Assembly: GCA_019671005.1 (NCBI GenBank)
Contig: CM033744.1
Location: 4,988,208 to 5,052,207 of the forward strand
Direction: 5' to 3'
Source: Hibiscus mutabilis
Lineage: Eukaryota > Streptophyta > Magnoliopsida > Malvales > Malvaceae
DNA: 64,000 bases
Under the pieces are notes generated by a model. The model saw only the letters and a list, made by a program, of their open reading frames with translations. It was not told the DNA's origin and ran no database searches. Position 1 is the first letter of the stretch. Every line of letters begins with the position of its first letter. The position numbers and the translations under genes are program-made. Positions 45,442 to 57,087 of this stretch are shown piece after piece.

Positions 45442-46878
45442 GGGTAAACATGACCACTTAACTATGGAGTTGGTGTCAATTTGACCACTATACTTTTAAT
45501 TTTGACAATTATACCACGTAACTATTTAAGTAGTTCCAATCAAGCCACCCACAATTAAAATCTGGCCTTTAGGGGATTCGAACCTAGGCAAGGTTGAAAA
45601 AAGTGGAACACCTTTGTCATTGGGCCAACAATAACTTTATTTTAAAGAATACAAAATTATGTATATATCTTTATTACAAATAGTTTCAAGCTTTCAATTC
45701 CAAGCCTTCAACAATCGGAGCCAACTTGCAGGCCTACTTCGACCCCACCATCTGCCCTTCAATTCCAAGCTATTTAATATACATATCTGTAAAACTGATT
45801 TCATTTACAATAAAATACCAATCAAGTCTTCTGTCATTTATGTCTGGTATTTGGACTAGCTCAACACAGCAGGGACCCTTGGATATTATCATACTGTAAA
45901 AATAAGATTTACAATATTGTTTGATGTGAATTAGGGTTCATTGCTGCATAAATACAGGGAAATAATAAGGTTAAAAAGAAGAGCAAGAGCGAAAGGAACA
46001 TTAGGCAGATCATTGACATCAGCCTGACCTAGTTGGTCAATGAACAGAAGCTGGTTTTTAGGGTCCCTAGGTTTCTTGCAATAATAACTCAAGTCTATCT
46101 GGCAATATGCAGATGAATTATATCTTTGTATCTTGATGCTTTAAGCCTGGGGCTTAGCTGCTGATTACTCCTCCTTTTAATTATGGTCTGGTGTATATTT
46201 TTTTTCAGGCTTGTCTATGTATTTGTTTACGACAGTTAAAATGAGCCGCAGCGGTTGCAGGCAACAACATCCCTTGGTATTTTGAATTTAAAGTAGTAAT
46301 GTCAAGAAAAATTAGAGGTTGACAACCTTGTAAAAAACTATTGTTGAAGGCTTGGAATTGAAAGCTTAAAATTGTTTATGATAAAGACATATAATTTTAT
46401 ACTTCTTATTATAAAGTTGTTGTTGGCCCAATGACAAATCTGTGCCACTGTTTTTAGTCTTACCCAAGTTCAAATCCCCTAAAGGCCAAGATGCTTTGTA
46501 TTTATTTTTCTTTTTTCTGATCAGGTGACACACGTCATCATCTGATTGGAAGAGAAAAATAAATTTATTAAATTAAATAAAAATACTAAAGTCATCCAAT
46601 AAAATAGCGACACGTGTTATCACCTAATTATATAATTAATTTATTTTATTAAATTAAAATTAAGACCAAATTGATAGATTGTGTAAATAACGGAGACCAG
46701 ATGTATAATTATACCTTTTTTATTTAACAGCCACGTCAGTCTCTTCGTTACGTTTTAACGGTGGGTGGCTTGATTGGGACCACTTAAATAATTAAGTGGT
46801 ATAATTGCCAAAATTAAAAGTATAGTGGTCAAATTAACACCAATCACATAATTAAGTGGTCATTTATATAATTTACCC
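45442..46878. mobile_element. Non-autonomous MULE, ~1.4 kb, perfect 9-bp target duplication
   Basis: Ends are GGGTAAACATGACCACTTAAC and the complement GGGTAAATTATATAAATGACC. The nine-base duplication AATTAAAAA is exact at 45433-45441 and 46879-46887. Inverted arms include ACTTTTAATTTTGACAATTAT and, further in, the pair GGATTCGAACCTAGG (45575) / CAAGTTCAAATCCCC (46470) and CCAAGCCTTCAACAA (45700) / TTGTTGAAGGCTTGG (46343). The centre (about 45720-46340) has no ORF I can assign; the 66-residue plus-strand frame at 45659 has no recognisable domain. Confidence 0.9.
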
Positions 46879-46989
46879 AATTAAAAACAATCAAATCCGA
46901 CGCGTAACATAAATCAGACACACAAAGGATATATTTTAGTTGCGACTAATGGTACAAAATTAATAAGATTAAATTACATAGATTTAAAT

Positions 46990-47400
46990 AGTCAAATAAG
47001 AGGCTTTTTTAAATTTATAGGGCATTTAGAAATTAAATTTAAAGAAATAAAGAATATTAGAGTATATTTAAAAAATTATGATAAATTTTACGGTGTAGCT
47101 GCAAGTCGCGACCTGCACATGACGACTTGGGTGAATACGCTACCTGCACACGACGATTTTAGTTTTTTTAATATTTTTTCTCAAAACAACCATGCACGCA
47201 AACGCTTTACATAAAAAATTATTAAAAAAATAAGATCGCTAGGTGCAAGTGGCGTCTTCACCCAGGCCGACGTGGGCAAGTAGCGACTTGCACCTGCAAT
47301 GTAGAATTGGTCATGGATTCCTAAATATACTCTAATATCTTTTATTTCCCTAAATTTAATACTTAAGTGCATTATTCACCTAATTAGTCCCAAATAAGAG
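46990..47400. mobile_element. Probable long-inverted-repeat element
   Basis: Left ATTAGAGTATATTTAAAAAA and complement of right ATTAGAGTATATTTAGGAAT, together with GCAAGTCGCGACCTGCAC / GCAAGTCGCTACTTGCCC, show inverted arms of about 150 bases. Outer borders are vague and no target duplication is clear. Confidence 0.55.
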
Positions 47401-47404
47401 AACA

Positions 47405-47560
47405 TAACCTAAATTCTTTTTAATAGTCTAAAGGCGATTATAAGGTAGTATATGTTCATACATATACTTAATCTTTTGACAATGTGCCCTTGAGCAATTT
47501 GAACTCGTGTCTCTTAAGATGAACATCATCCATTTTTCCACTAGGACACTTCTTTATAAC
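47405..47560 (-). repeat. SINE-like dispersed repeat, copy 3
   Basis: Same family as 40340-40510: - strand GTGTCCTAGTGGAAAAAT, a B-box-like ACACGAGTTCAAATTG, and the end CCTTTAGACTATTAAAAAG. Confidence 0.55.
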
Positions 47561-47580
47561 TTACACATAGTAAAAATAAA

Positions 47581-47944
47581 GGCTTAACTACAAAATAAGT
47601 GCCCAAACTATGCCTCTTTTTTGTAATAGGTGCCTAAAGTATTTTTGGGCTGAAATAGATGCTTAAAGTTTTATTTTTTGCTGAAATAGTTGCCTAAAGT
47701 ATTTTTTGGCTGAAATAGGTGCCTAAACTTTCATTTTTAGTTGAAATAGGTGCCCAAGTAGGTGCCAAAATTGACTTTAAAACATGCCAAAAATGAAATT
47801 TTAGGCACCTATTTCAGCCAAAAAATAGTTTAGGCACCTATTTCAGCCAAAATGAAAGTTTAGGCACCTATTTCAAACAAAAAATACTTTAGGCACTTAT
47901 TACAAAAAAATACATAGTTTGGGCACTTATTTTATAATTTAGCC
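47581..47944. mobile_element. MULE-type MITE built of AGGTGCCTAAA phrases
   Basis: Ends GGCTTAACTACAAAATAAG and complement GGCTAAATTATAAAATAAG; target duplication AAAAATAAA / TAAAATAAA (8 of 9). Each arm contains three to four copies of GAAATAGGTGCCTAAA spaced about 35 bases. Related in ends and phrases to the element at 23616-24453. Confidence 0.85.
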
Positions 47945-48207
47945 TAAAATAAAATACAAAGGTTAAAATTAATAAAATTAAAGTACAAATATTAAATTTA
48001 TAACTTCCCCATAGTACCTGAACTAATAAATATTTAAGAATAGTATTAGAATTAGATTTAGATTTATCAAATAAATATTACGGACACTAATAAAAATTTT
48101 GCTAAACGCTGTCGTTTAACCAACTTTTTTTTTGGAAGCTTAGATTGCTTCAACCTTAAACCCCAGAAACCTCTCTTTAGCTATTATTCTTGAACAGAAG
48201 CTTTTCA
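47945..48207 (+). other. Upstream flank of the small plastid-protein gene
   Basis: No ORF. AT-rich, then a gene-like leader (ACCCCAGAAACCTCTC) up to the ATG at 48208. Confidence 0.4.
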
Positions 48208-50422
48208 ATGGCGTGCTTCGTTTCGTTAAGCCTCTCCGTTCCTCTCTGTTCTATTCAAAACCCACCTAAGGTAACCCCTCCTTCGAACCCCAAACCCTTT
48301 CTTTCCTCCAAATTCTCTCCCTCAAAAGACTATTCTAATTTCTTTCAAAATGTAAACTTTGTATATTTACTTTTTTTCCTGGTTAATCATATCTTTGTTG
48401 TTTAATTGCTTTTATTCAGGGTAGATACCCAAATAAATCAGCTCGTTTCAGATTTCCAGGCCTGGGAACCACCAAAACAGGTTATTTTTTTCTACTTGTC
48501 TTTGTTTTTTTAGCTTGCAAACTGCCCCATTTTACCGGAACTTGAAAACGTGATTCTTTTTATATAATTATCAGTCATTTCTTTATAAGAATACACTAGT
48601 AGTGAACATAGCATGTAAAATTAAGTGATTTCGGATGTTGGGTTTAGGCTAACTGTAGAAATGCACACTAATTTGTGGACTTTGGTGTCCTTTTCGCAGC
48701 TGAATTAGTTATGAACTTCTCCCATGGAATTGTTTGTTTTGATGAAACCTAAATTTGTGGTTTCGTTTTTGCTATTTCTTTGCTCTGTATATTTGAATTG
48801 AAACTTGTTTGAGGCCTGTTGAGCTCAATACATTTGATTTCTGTTAATTGTGCCAGGTTTTCATGTGGGTTGGGATAGGTTCCCTAAAATTTACTTTTAG
48901 TGAGATCAAAATTAACCCACTTTAAACTGCATACTATACTTGTACAAGGCTTTCTTTGAAGTTTCATTATAAGTTGTAACTCTGCCAAGTGGAATTCACA
49001 ATGTTGATAAAAAGGTGAAACCAACATTCATAAGATGAATGTGAAGGTGCAAAAGTGCTTAAAATGGCATTACTATAAGTAAAAATGCAATGCCAGCGGC
49101 TGTTGGTAGAGTAGGAAGGAACTCTATGCCTTTTTAAGAAAGGTCTCGAGCTCGACTCTTGTGATGGAAAAAACAGTGCTGTTAGAGCTTTGCCTCCCCA
49201 TCCCTCTGTTTAGGGTCTGACCTGGATTGATTCTGGATATAGTTGTGCCTATGTGGCTACCGAACACCAGGTAAGGTCTTAGACCAAAAAAAGAAAAGTA
49301 ATCATAAGTAAGGATGACCAAATACGTGTCACTGGAATTACCACCTTTTTAATGAAAAAAGGATGCCAAAGACCATTACATCAATTTGAGACTAATCGGA
49401 AGTAAGAAGGACCATGTAGATCCCTTTGTAAACAATCCTGTGAAAAATCAGGAGCAGATTCAAAAATTGACCAAGAACCATAAGAGGAATTTATGGACTT
49501 GGCAAGGCCATCAGCAACCATGTTTGCTTCGCATCGAATAAGTTGGAAATCAACCATCCAAGCCTTCTCTCGGAGCCTAGCAATTGCTCGAACCAGTGAA
49601 TAGGGACTGGATGAAGTGGAAGTAGAAGTTATCAGTTTTATGACCTCTGCATTATCTGTCTGGAGCTGAACTTTTTCAAATCCACATGACCATGCCAGCT
49701 TAAGACCCTTGTAACCCCCACAATTCAGCTTGAAGCACCATGGTAAATACCAAGGTATTTACTGAAGCCTAAGAGTCAATTTCCATCACGATCCTGAATG
49801 ATCCCGCCTGTTGAGCAAGGACTTGAGGAAGATTCCACAGCACCGTCTGTGTTGAGGCTAAATCACCCAGTCTGCAGGAGTTGGCATTTAATTACCTCAG
49901 ACTCTCGGTTTTGGCAATCAATATTATCCATAGAACTGTTAGCATAATGATTCGCCCATGTCAAACATATCTCGAACAAAGCTTCAATGGAATCTATTCC
50001 CCATAAAAAACAAAGTTGTTCCTTCGACTGGAATTACCCCTTTGATTTGCAAGAACAGTTGTTTCAAGAAAAGCATTGGGACTGTATTTCTAGTTGTTAC
50101 TCTGTTCGTTTAATACATTCGGTCATATGTTGGGTGTTTGTTTTTAGTCACTCCCTTGCTAGTGCGTGCTTCTGTAACCTGATATCATGAATTTCTGTTT
50201 GCAGCATCCTTTTTTCTGGCCCTCTGCAGCTCAAACAAAAGCATATTTTCTGTCAATGGTAAACGATATCAGAATACTGTGTCAACGCATTTTGATCAAC
50301 TTGTCTCATGTTGTTTGAATGCAAGTTCTTTTACTCGTACCACGGTAATCGGTTATTGGGTAGGGCCTGATATTGATGACGGTTGGGGATTTGTAGAAGC
50401 ATCTATATGTCGATCGGACTAG
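48208..50422 (+). CDS. Small uncharacterised protein, probable plastid targeting, 3 exons (113 residues)
   Basis: Exons 48208-48270, 48420-48480 and 50205-50422 join in phase through good GT/AG sites. The ATG at 48208 is preferred because the upstream in-frame codons lack another ATG. The N-terminus MACFVSLSLSVPLCSIQNPP is Ser-rich, hydrophobic and without acidic residues, like a chloroplast transit peptide. The C-terminal part carries VIGYWVGPDIDDGWGFVEA and ends ICRSD. I do not recognise the family with certainty. The 1.7-kb second intron contains a SINE-like unit and a LINE RNase H fragment, yet its splice sites look good. Because the likely conserved block ends abruptly at the stop, a further exon or a shortened C-terminus is possible. 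Confidence 0.6.
49085..49310 (+). repeat. Possible SINE within the intron
   Basis: TTGGTAGAGTAGG (A-box-like) and GGTCTCGAGCTCGACTC (B-box-like) are 55 bases apart. The 3' part has GTGGCTACCGAACACCAGG and an A-rich end GACCAAAAAAAG. This layout fits a tRNA-derived SINE; borders are not certain. Confidence 0.4.
49350..49870 (-). pseudogene. LINE-type RNase H fragment inside an intron
   Basis: The - strand shows LNTDGAVESSS (start of RVT_3 RNase H), LQTDNAEVIKLITSTST with the catalytic Asp, and EANMVADGLAKSINSS. Stops and frame changes interrupt it. Orphan fragment inserted in intron 2 of the small plastid-protein gene, opposite to the gene. Confidence 0.8.
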
Positions 50423-52300
50423 TTGATTCTGTTCAAACTTGCATGAATGATTTTTGTATGCAATGGTAGAACGATATGACTTCTCCAGTTGATGACTGGT
50501 GATTTTTCCAAATTTATTCATCCTTTCCGGATATGTCACAGATCAGGGAAACTACATATATGCAGCCTGGAAAGCATTGTTTAGTGCAAATATTTATGAA
50601 AAATTAAACCTTAGCTTTCAGTGTTTAAATTTTAAATTAATTGTTTAACAATTGAATATTGGATTTTGTTTTGTTACTACTATCTATAATCGGTCTCTCG
50701 AATTTTCATTCTAAATTGGTCTCTTTGTATCACATCAAACTCTTTTATAAAAACAGCAAGTGTGCATTAATCTCACGTAAACAGAAAAGAACTATTTGTC
50801 ATATAAATTCATGCACTACGCATAATACATTTTTTTAAAAGAAAGTAACAGTCTCGACAGATATAAGTGCTCAAGTGGGCAGTGTGAATTAGCTCACATG
50901 CAGTTCACCGTTCCCAAATCCGAGGCTGTTCAAGTTCCGAAGGTAGATCCATGGTCGGAATTACCAAATGACAAAGTGATTCGAACTCAGGTATCTTAGG
51001 ATGAATATCATCTGCTTTTTCACTAAGACCTCGAACCACTATTTGTTAGGTTCGAGTGAAGATTGAATTCTAAGCCCCGATTAAAGCAATCATCTTTAAT
51101 AAAAAAACATTATATATATTAAATAACAAGCATATGCCTCAATGTTAGGTTTTAAAGGCATTTTCACAATTAGCCATGTAACGTGAAACAACGGTTACAG
51201 TGGTCCCCCTTTCTAGGGTTTTGGAAACCCTAAACCTAGCCAGAACACTTTAGCCTGCTTTGACTATTCTTTTGTGCTGGAATTTTATGTGGATGAAACA
51301 CAGAGATCCAGAAAAAGGGTATTTATTCTTTCAAGTGTATTTTTAAAATGGTGGGGGTGTCTCTTTGGTGTCACCAAGAGGGTTTTGATCAAAGACAATA
51401 TGCGGTGGGTGCAGCAGACACTGTGCCTTGCTCCACACGAAACAATGTTTAATAGCACAAGAATAAGATGGAAGGCTGAGGAGGTTGCCATCACAAACAA
51501 CAGTTAATTAAGTTTTATGGTCTTAATCGACGAAATAACAAACAATCGCAAACATAGAAAATAAAACAAACACCAACATTTAAGTGAAAAACCTTAGACG
51601 GGATTACAATGTATTTTTAACTCTTAAGTATTTGTTTATAAGAATGAGTTACTTAATTACAAAGAAAACTTGCATAGAAAGTAATTCTACTCAAATTGTA
51701 TTTCCAACTCTTCTATGCATGTCTATTTTGGGCTTTACCTGCCCGAACAGACCTCACTATTGTCACTATTTGATACGAAAGCCTGATCCAAGAATTACCT
51801 CGAAATCTAGGAACCCTCTAGATCATAATTAATTTAGCAAACTTACTAATATGATCTGTAAAAACATCAAACTCCAAGTTCAACAAATCGGTAAAAAAGT
51901 GTGATCTTGATGTAGAAAATGAGATAGTTGTCCTCGGGCACCCTCCTAATCGCAATTGAATCGACAAACACCCTCAAGCGACTCTAACTCACCCTCCTAG
52001 ATGCAATTATCTAGGAAAGAAGAGTGTAAAGATATCTCCCTCACAAGAACTTAAAGAACTTATGTTAAAGAAGACTTCTGATACAAAAAAATAACATGAG
52101 AAATACATCAACCTTGAAAATAAAATTGCCCATGACCAAAGGTAATTTTGTAACTAAAAAATTCATGATGTTGTTTTATTAGAACTAAAAAAAGTAAAGA
52201 TAATAATAAAATAAATAAATATATTTTATCTAACCTAAAAATTAATAAATAAATAAATAATATAATCCTAAATGATCTAAATATATTTAGAAAGAAACCT
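50423..52300. other. Intergenic, mostly unassigned
   Basis: Contains a SINE-like piece at about 50930-51062 on the - strand (CTTAGTGAAAAAGCAGATG, B-box-like CTGAGTTCGAATCAC). Around 51270-51510 a 77-codon plus-strand frame (LEFYVDETQRSRKR) has no recognisable domain. 51530-52100 resembles decayed LTR sequence (GTGAAAAACCTTAGACGGG) but has no partner. Confidence 0.4.
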
Positions 52301-53248
52301 AGATTGAATTTATGTACAAATAATCAATAAAATCATTAATAATTCGTAATAAATAATAATTCTCGTATTCATTTCGTATAGAGATTTTTGCTCGCACAGT
52401 CTTCACTAAAACAGACATAACATGAGCTTCCGACGTCGGATTGATGCGTTGGAAAGCTAAGAGACAGGAGAACGTGCTTGAAGAGACATGTTGACCCAAA
52501 AGTGTCCGGATCTCATTCGAAAATTTGATACAAGCCGACTAAAATTCAAGACTTAGAAAACAACTTCAGACTTTTGGCTAAAATGCATTGTTGTTAGCCC
52601 TCCCATGCATGTATCACTATTTTTTTTATATAAATATTCAGACCAGCCCAAAATAAAATTTGAGTCATAACTCTAATATGCACTTTAAACCCTAAACTTT
52701 TTTTATAAATAAACCCTAAACCTGAATGAAAGCTGTTGTTGGCGAACATTTATATTGGCGTATCATTAGTGTTTAATGGGTAATGCAATTTATAAGAAAA
52801 TAATCTGATAAATTCTACTCTTGAGAAGAAAATAAGATCATACTATATACACATATACATTAATTACAGTATCCTTAAAGGTTTCATTTGTCTGGCTTTG
52901 TCCAAATTGTACCTAGGAAACTCTAAAAAAAGATATATGTATGTATATTTATTGATGTACAGTAAATGAGGTGGTTGTTAGTGGTGGTTTAAGGGATAGA
53001 TCATGACGGTGAATTGGTCGGCCGGTCGTAATTTATCATGCTTTATTTGGATAGAGAGTCGTGAACAATGATAGTACGAGATCGAAATGTGACAAATGTT
53101 TTGGGAGCAAATATGAGCGTTTTAGTCTTTGGAAGAGGAAGAGAACTCGAGAAAGGTTTAGAATAGAGAGTCGTTCAAGATGACTGTTATAAGGTAACTG
53201 TTGATTGTGATGAATAGTAATTTTAGTGGATCCTATCGACTTAGATTT
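52301..53248. other. Intergenic, no gene seen
   Basis: No supported ORF. About 52380-52600 has a denser, LTR-like composition (GACGTCGGATTGATGCG) without a second copy in the window. Confidence 0.4.
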
Positions 53249-53256
53249 ATTATAGG

Positions 53257-53459
53257 CAGTGGCAGATCAAAAATCTTTTTGAGCACAAGTCAAAATATTT
53301 TTTAGGGTGGGCTAAATTTATAAAAATCTTAAAAATTCAATGTAGGCACAAATCATAAAATTTAAGGACTACTTTATAAAAATTAAAATTAAATGTGTGA
53401 ATTTAAAAAGTTCATGGTGGGCCTATGCCCACCCAATAATACATGTGGCTCCGCCACTG
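53257..53459. mobile_element. hAT-type MITE with perfect 8-bp target duplication
   Basis: Ends CAGTGGCAGATCAAAAAT and the inverse TGTGGCTCCGCCACTG. Target duplication ATTATAGG is exact at 53249-53256 and 53460-53467. 203 bases, no coding capacity. Confidence 0.93.
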
Positions 53460-53579
53460 ATTATAGGTATACCAATATCTTAATACATGTATCGTGTTTA
53501 TTGTACAATCTAATTAAATTGACTTGTAATATTCAGCTTTATCCTCTAAGCACTTGGCTTCAGTTTTAATTTTGTGCAT

Positions 53580-53735
53580 TAGAATGCATCAAGTAGTTCT
53601 AATGGAAACGAGAATGTTGTTATCTACAAGTGATTCGAGTTCGAACAGTTTTTTTATATGGTGCATGTACATTATTAAAAGGTTAAGATTAATAAACAGA
53701 TACTATCTTGTAATCGCAACGGTCTTAAATTAGCT
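53580..53735 (+). repeat. SINE-like dispersed repeat, copy 4
   Basis: Plus-strand copy with CTAATGGAAACGAGAATG, B-box-like TTCGAGTTCGAACAG, and GATACTATCTTGTAATCG near the 3' side, matching the - strand copies at 40 and 47 kb. Confidence 0.45.
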
Positions 53736-54287
53736 TCAAGGGTCAGTCAATAATTTGTACTTATCTAATGGTCTTAAATTAGTAAAAACTCAGAAGTTCT
53801 ACTATCCAATAAAAATGGGAGGGAAAAGTTAAGCAAAGAGTGTAAACGAGAAAGGAACTGCAAACTTTTTTTTGGTTTAGTCGCTGACATTTGACTTATT
53901 AGTATACTAATCCAACTAGGATTTTGCAGAGGCTCAACACGGGGCAACCCTCCAACTCAGTTTTCTGCATTCATAATACTAGAATTCAAATCTTTAACAT
54001 TATTTAAGAGACCTAATGCCTTATCTCGTTAGATCAACTGTTTGTTGGTAAAGGAATATTAAACTTTAATCAAGGAAAAATAATAATAAGATACAAAATT
54101 ACCTTAATTCATACAACAAACCTTAGAGAGATCGATCAGTTCTTAATCACTGATAAATGAATTTCGTTGCTTAAATTTTTGTTGACATTAGATTCGAGTT
54201 CAAATCTGGACAAACCCTTCCTCTACTCCTAACTTATAGAAAGTGAAATCTTTTACAATAGGTCACACCAATTCACCACAAGTAATG
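53736..54287. other. Intergenic, downstream of NF-YB; no gene seen
   Basis: No supported ORF. 53930-54060 contains further short SINE-like phrases (CTAGAATTCAAATC, ATCTCGTTAGATCAACTG). Confidence 0.4.
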
Positions 54288-54710
54288 TTATATGAATATG
54301 TTCAACAAGGGAGTTGGTGTTTCATCAGCTTGATGAGATGGTTGGCCACTTTGATCCGATTCTTCAATATCTTCATCTCGAGAGCTGTTCGTTGCTTTGT
54401 TTTGGCTAGCTATTACTCTCTCTCTTTCAGCTTCCCTATACTTGTGCAAATACCTCACAATGGCTCCAGCATAGTTGTCGAGCCCTAGAGCAGACAATGC
54501 CCGGCATACGTCGTCTCCGGTCATCGTCTTGCGATTCTCCCTGTGGCACTTATCGGCCGCCTCGCTCGTCACGAAGCTTATGAACTCGGTTGCACACTCT
54601 TGCATCCTTTGTTTAGCCTCTAATGAAAGCTTGGCACTCGGGGGCAGGACTTGTTTCATGATCCGACCCACGTTGGCAATTGGCAGCGTTCGGTTTTGTT
54701 CATCCACCAT
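54288..54710 (-). CDS. NF-YB: NF-YB (HAP3) CCAAT-binding transcription factor subunit, intronless, 140 residues
   Basis: The - strand frame starts MVDEQNRTLPIANVGRIMKQ and is open to the stop. The histone-fold core spans residues about 9-97. It has the DNA-contact segment LPIANVGRIMKQ, QECATEFISFVTSEAADKC, and ENRKTMTGDDVCRALSALGL. The C-terminus is short and acidic/polar. NF-YB dimerises with NF-YC and then joins NF-YA to bind CCAAT boxes. The core is most like the NF-YB4/5 subgroup as I remember it. The residue that is Asp in LEC1-type proteins (motif ISDDAK) is Leu here (LSLEAK), so it is not LEC1-type. A TATA box lies about 60 bases upstream of the ATG. The gene looks intact. Confidence 0.95.
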   Translation of the reverse strand: MVDEQNRTLPIANVGRIMKQVLPPSAKLSLEAKQRMQECATEFISFVTSEAADKCHRENRKTMTGDDVCRALSALGLDNYAGAIVRYLHKYREAERERVIASQNKATNSSRDEDIEESDQSGQPSHQADETPTPLLNIFI

Positions 54711-54769
54711 TTTTAGTAACTTTTGATCCCACGATGAACACGATGCCCTCTCAAGCTTACACGTAGCTC

Positions 54770-54775
54770 TTTATA
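54770..54775 (-). promoter_or_regulatory. TATA box of NF-YB
   Basis: The complement reads GAATATAAAGAGC, with TATAAA about 60 bases upstream of the ATG. Confidence 0.6.
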
Positions 54776-57087
54776 TTCCACAAACTTTCCTATATTATAT
54801 ATAAATATAAATATGTGTAATTGTTTATAATACATTCCATATGACGACGTACGGCTTGTATAATGATCATTCGCGTGTTATTCACTTGATTATTATTGAA
54901 TAATTAATTGAGATTTTGAGAATTTGCGTTGTTTCTAGAAATATGCGTTGTTTATTATAATTTAAAAAGTCTCGATTTTAATGTCTATTGTCTGATGAAA
55001 TTTTTATATTTTATTATTTTTTGTGCATTTATCTATGTGCATGCTTATGAATAGTGAAAATGAAACACACGTGCTATCCCAATATGACTATTTGATGACA
55101 TAAAGGTTGGTTAAGGAAAATTACAAGTCTATATGAATTATTGCTCCAATATGAGGAAAATTACAACTCTCTATATATACACATACATACACACTCACAA
55201 AAAAAAAAATCAATACAATACAATACAATACTTCTGAGTTAACTTTCTAACTTTTCATCTTGATTGGATATTCATAATTAGTACCCTAACAAACATCAAG
55301 GTTCGACTTTCACCAACAGTTTGATTTATTGAACAAGCCACGTTCATAAGGCTATTTTCTACAATAATCTTGCTATTTCTACATATACAAATATACATGT
55401 ATAAATTTATATGCATGTATCAAACCTAAAAGGACTTAACAATATGGTCCCCCACTACCCTGATAATCAGGGTTTATATAACCTTTTCTTGTTCTCCAAA
55501 TATACCATCTTGAGCTTAAAATATTGCTTATATTATTAAAACTAGTGGAGGATACTCATGCACGTTTGCATGTTTTGGAATCGAGAGAACATATCTGGGG
55601 AAAAAAACAGGGATTTCAGAAACATTTGGTGCTTGATCACCTCAAATTCTAGGTTAAATTAGGGTTTTGTCACTCTATTTGGCTGCAGAACAGCAAAAAG
55701 ACTATTCATTTCCATCCCTGACAAGAGGCCATATAAACTCCATTTATAGAAAGGTTACTGTTTTTGATGTATATTTACATTAAAAAATAACCCCCCACTG
55801 CTGTCTGCTTGTGTTGAAATGGTAGTTTTTTGCTGCAATTTGTGGCTTTAATTTGGGAGTTGCACATTAAATAATTAATTGATTTTGTGGGCTTTATGCA
55901 GGGACGAATCTATCTTATGTGCAGGAGGGGATGTGTGCCCTCCCAAATTTTTTAGGTTAAATTATATTTTAGATCCCTTGTACTTAAACTAATAAAATTA
56001 AATTTTGTCCTCTGATTTTTTTTGGGTCCAATTAATGAACAAAAATCATTTATCCCCATTTTTTGTCTCTATATATATCCTAACACTAAAAAATAAACCC
56101 TAAGCACTGACTCTGATTTTTAAACCTTAAAAACTAAATCATATACCCTAAACTTTAAACTTAATTTTTTAACGTTGAGGGACACCAAAAAGGACATAAT
56201 TTCTGTTCCCAATTACTTTTAAGGTTTATCTTAATTTTGAAGTTAGAAAAATCAAGTCTTAACCCATACTTTTTCGGTTTAAATACTTATTGAGTCCTTA
56301 TTTATTTTGAAATTAGGTTAATTGACTCTAACCCTTATTTTTGGTTTTAATACTAATTAGATCTCTGTTAATTTTAAAATTAGACAAAATAATCCCGACT
56401 TCCTAGTTTTAAAATTTTATATTAATGACTCAATAATTAGACATTATCCGTATTTTATAGAGTACCATTTATATTTGCCCCTAAAAAGTTTTATGGTGGC
56501 TCCATACCTAACTTTATGCCTAATGCCAATGAACAAGTTCCTTAGTTTTCTAGCTAAAGTTTGACATATGGAAGATTTATATACTATATTCATCTAAAAG
56601 ATAATCTGCAATTGCAAAAATATATCATCCGTCGCATTAAAATTGTCATTTTTTATTTTTATGATCATTTTTTTAATTATATTTTTTATTATTTAAATTT
56701 ATTGATAAAATTTAAAAAGAATATATTTAAAAATTTCAATTAGTAGTTTTTAAATATATATTTTATAAATTTTAATTATTAAATATATAAAATAATTATC
56801 GTCAAACTTTTAAAATTTTGACTAATAAAAATCAATAAATAACAATTTTAGTTAACTCTTTTTATTAATGATTCTATAAAACATAAAGATATACGAATCC
56901 TTAGTTTGCTTCAAAGTTTTATTTTTTTATTATTTGCAAGTGTTCTGCATTTTTTCTCAACTTGATATTTTCAAATCGGTATTTAGTGTAATTTAACCAA
57001 TTAACTAGGTAGTACATGTGATACTTAACGATATTTAATATTTTGACTGATTAATACTACGTTGCAATGTAGTTGACTATTAAAATT
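54776..57087. other. Intergenic, no gene seen
   Basis: AT-rich, 2.3 kb. It holds a short (AATAC)n run near 55215-55232 and the left end of a probable hAT element at about 55900 (CAGGGACGAATCTATC) whose right end I cannot find. The 60-codon frame at 56561 is low-complexity and not supported as a gene. Confidence 0.5.

Noticed and set aside
45570..45600. tRNA-gene-like segment GGGGATTCGAACCTAGGC
   Set aside because: Only the T-arm-like box is present; no acceptor or anticodon arms, and the same box is mirrored in the other arm of a MULE.
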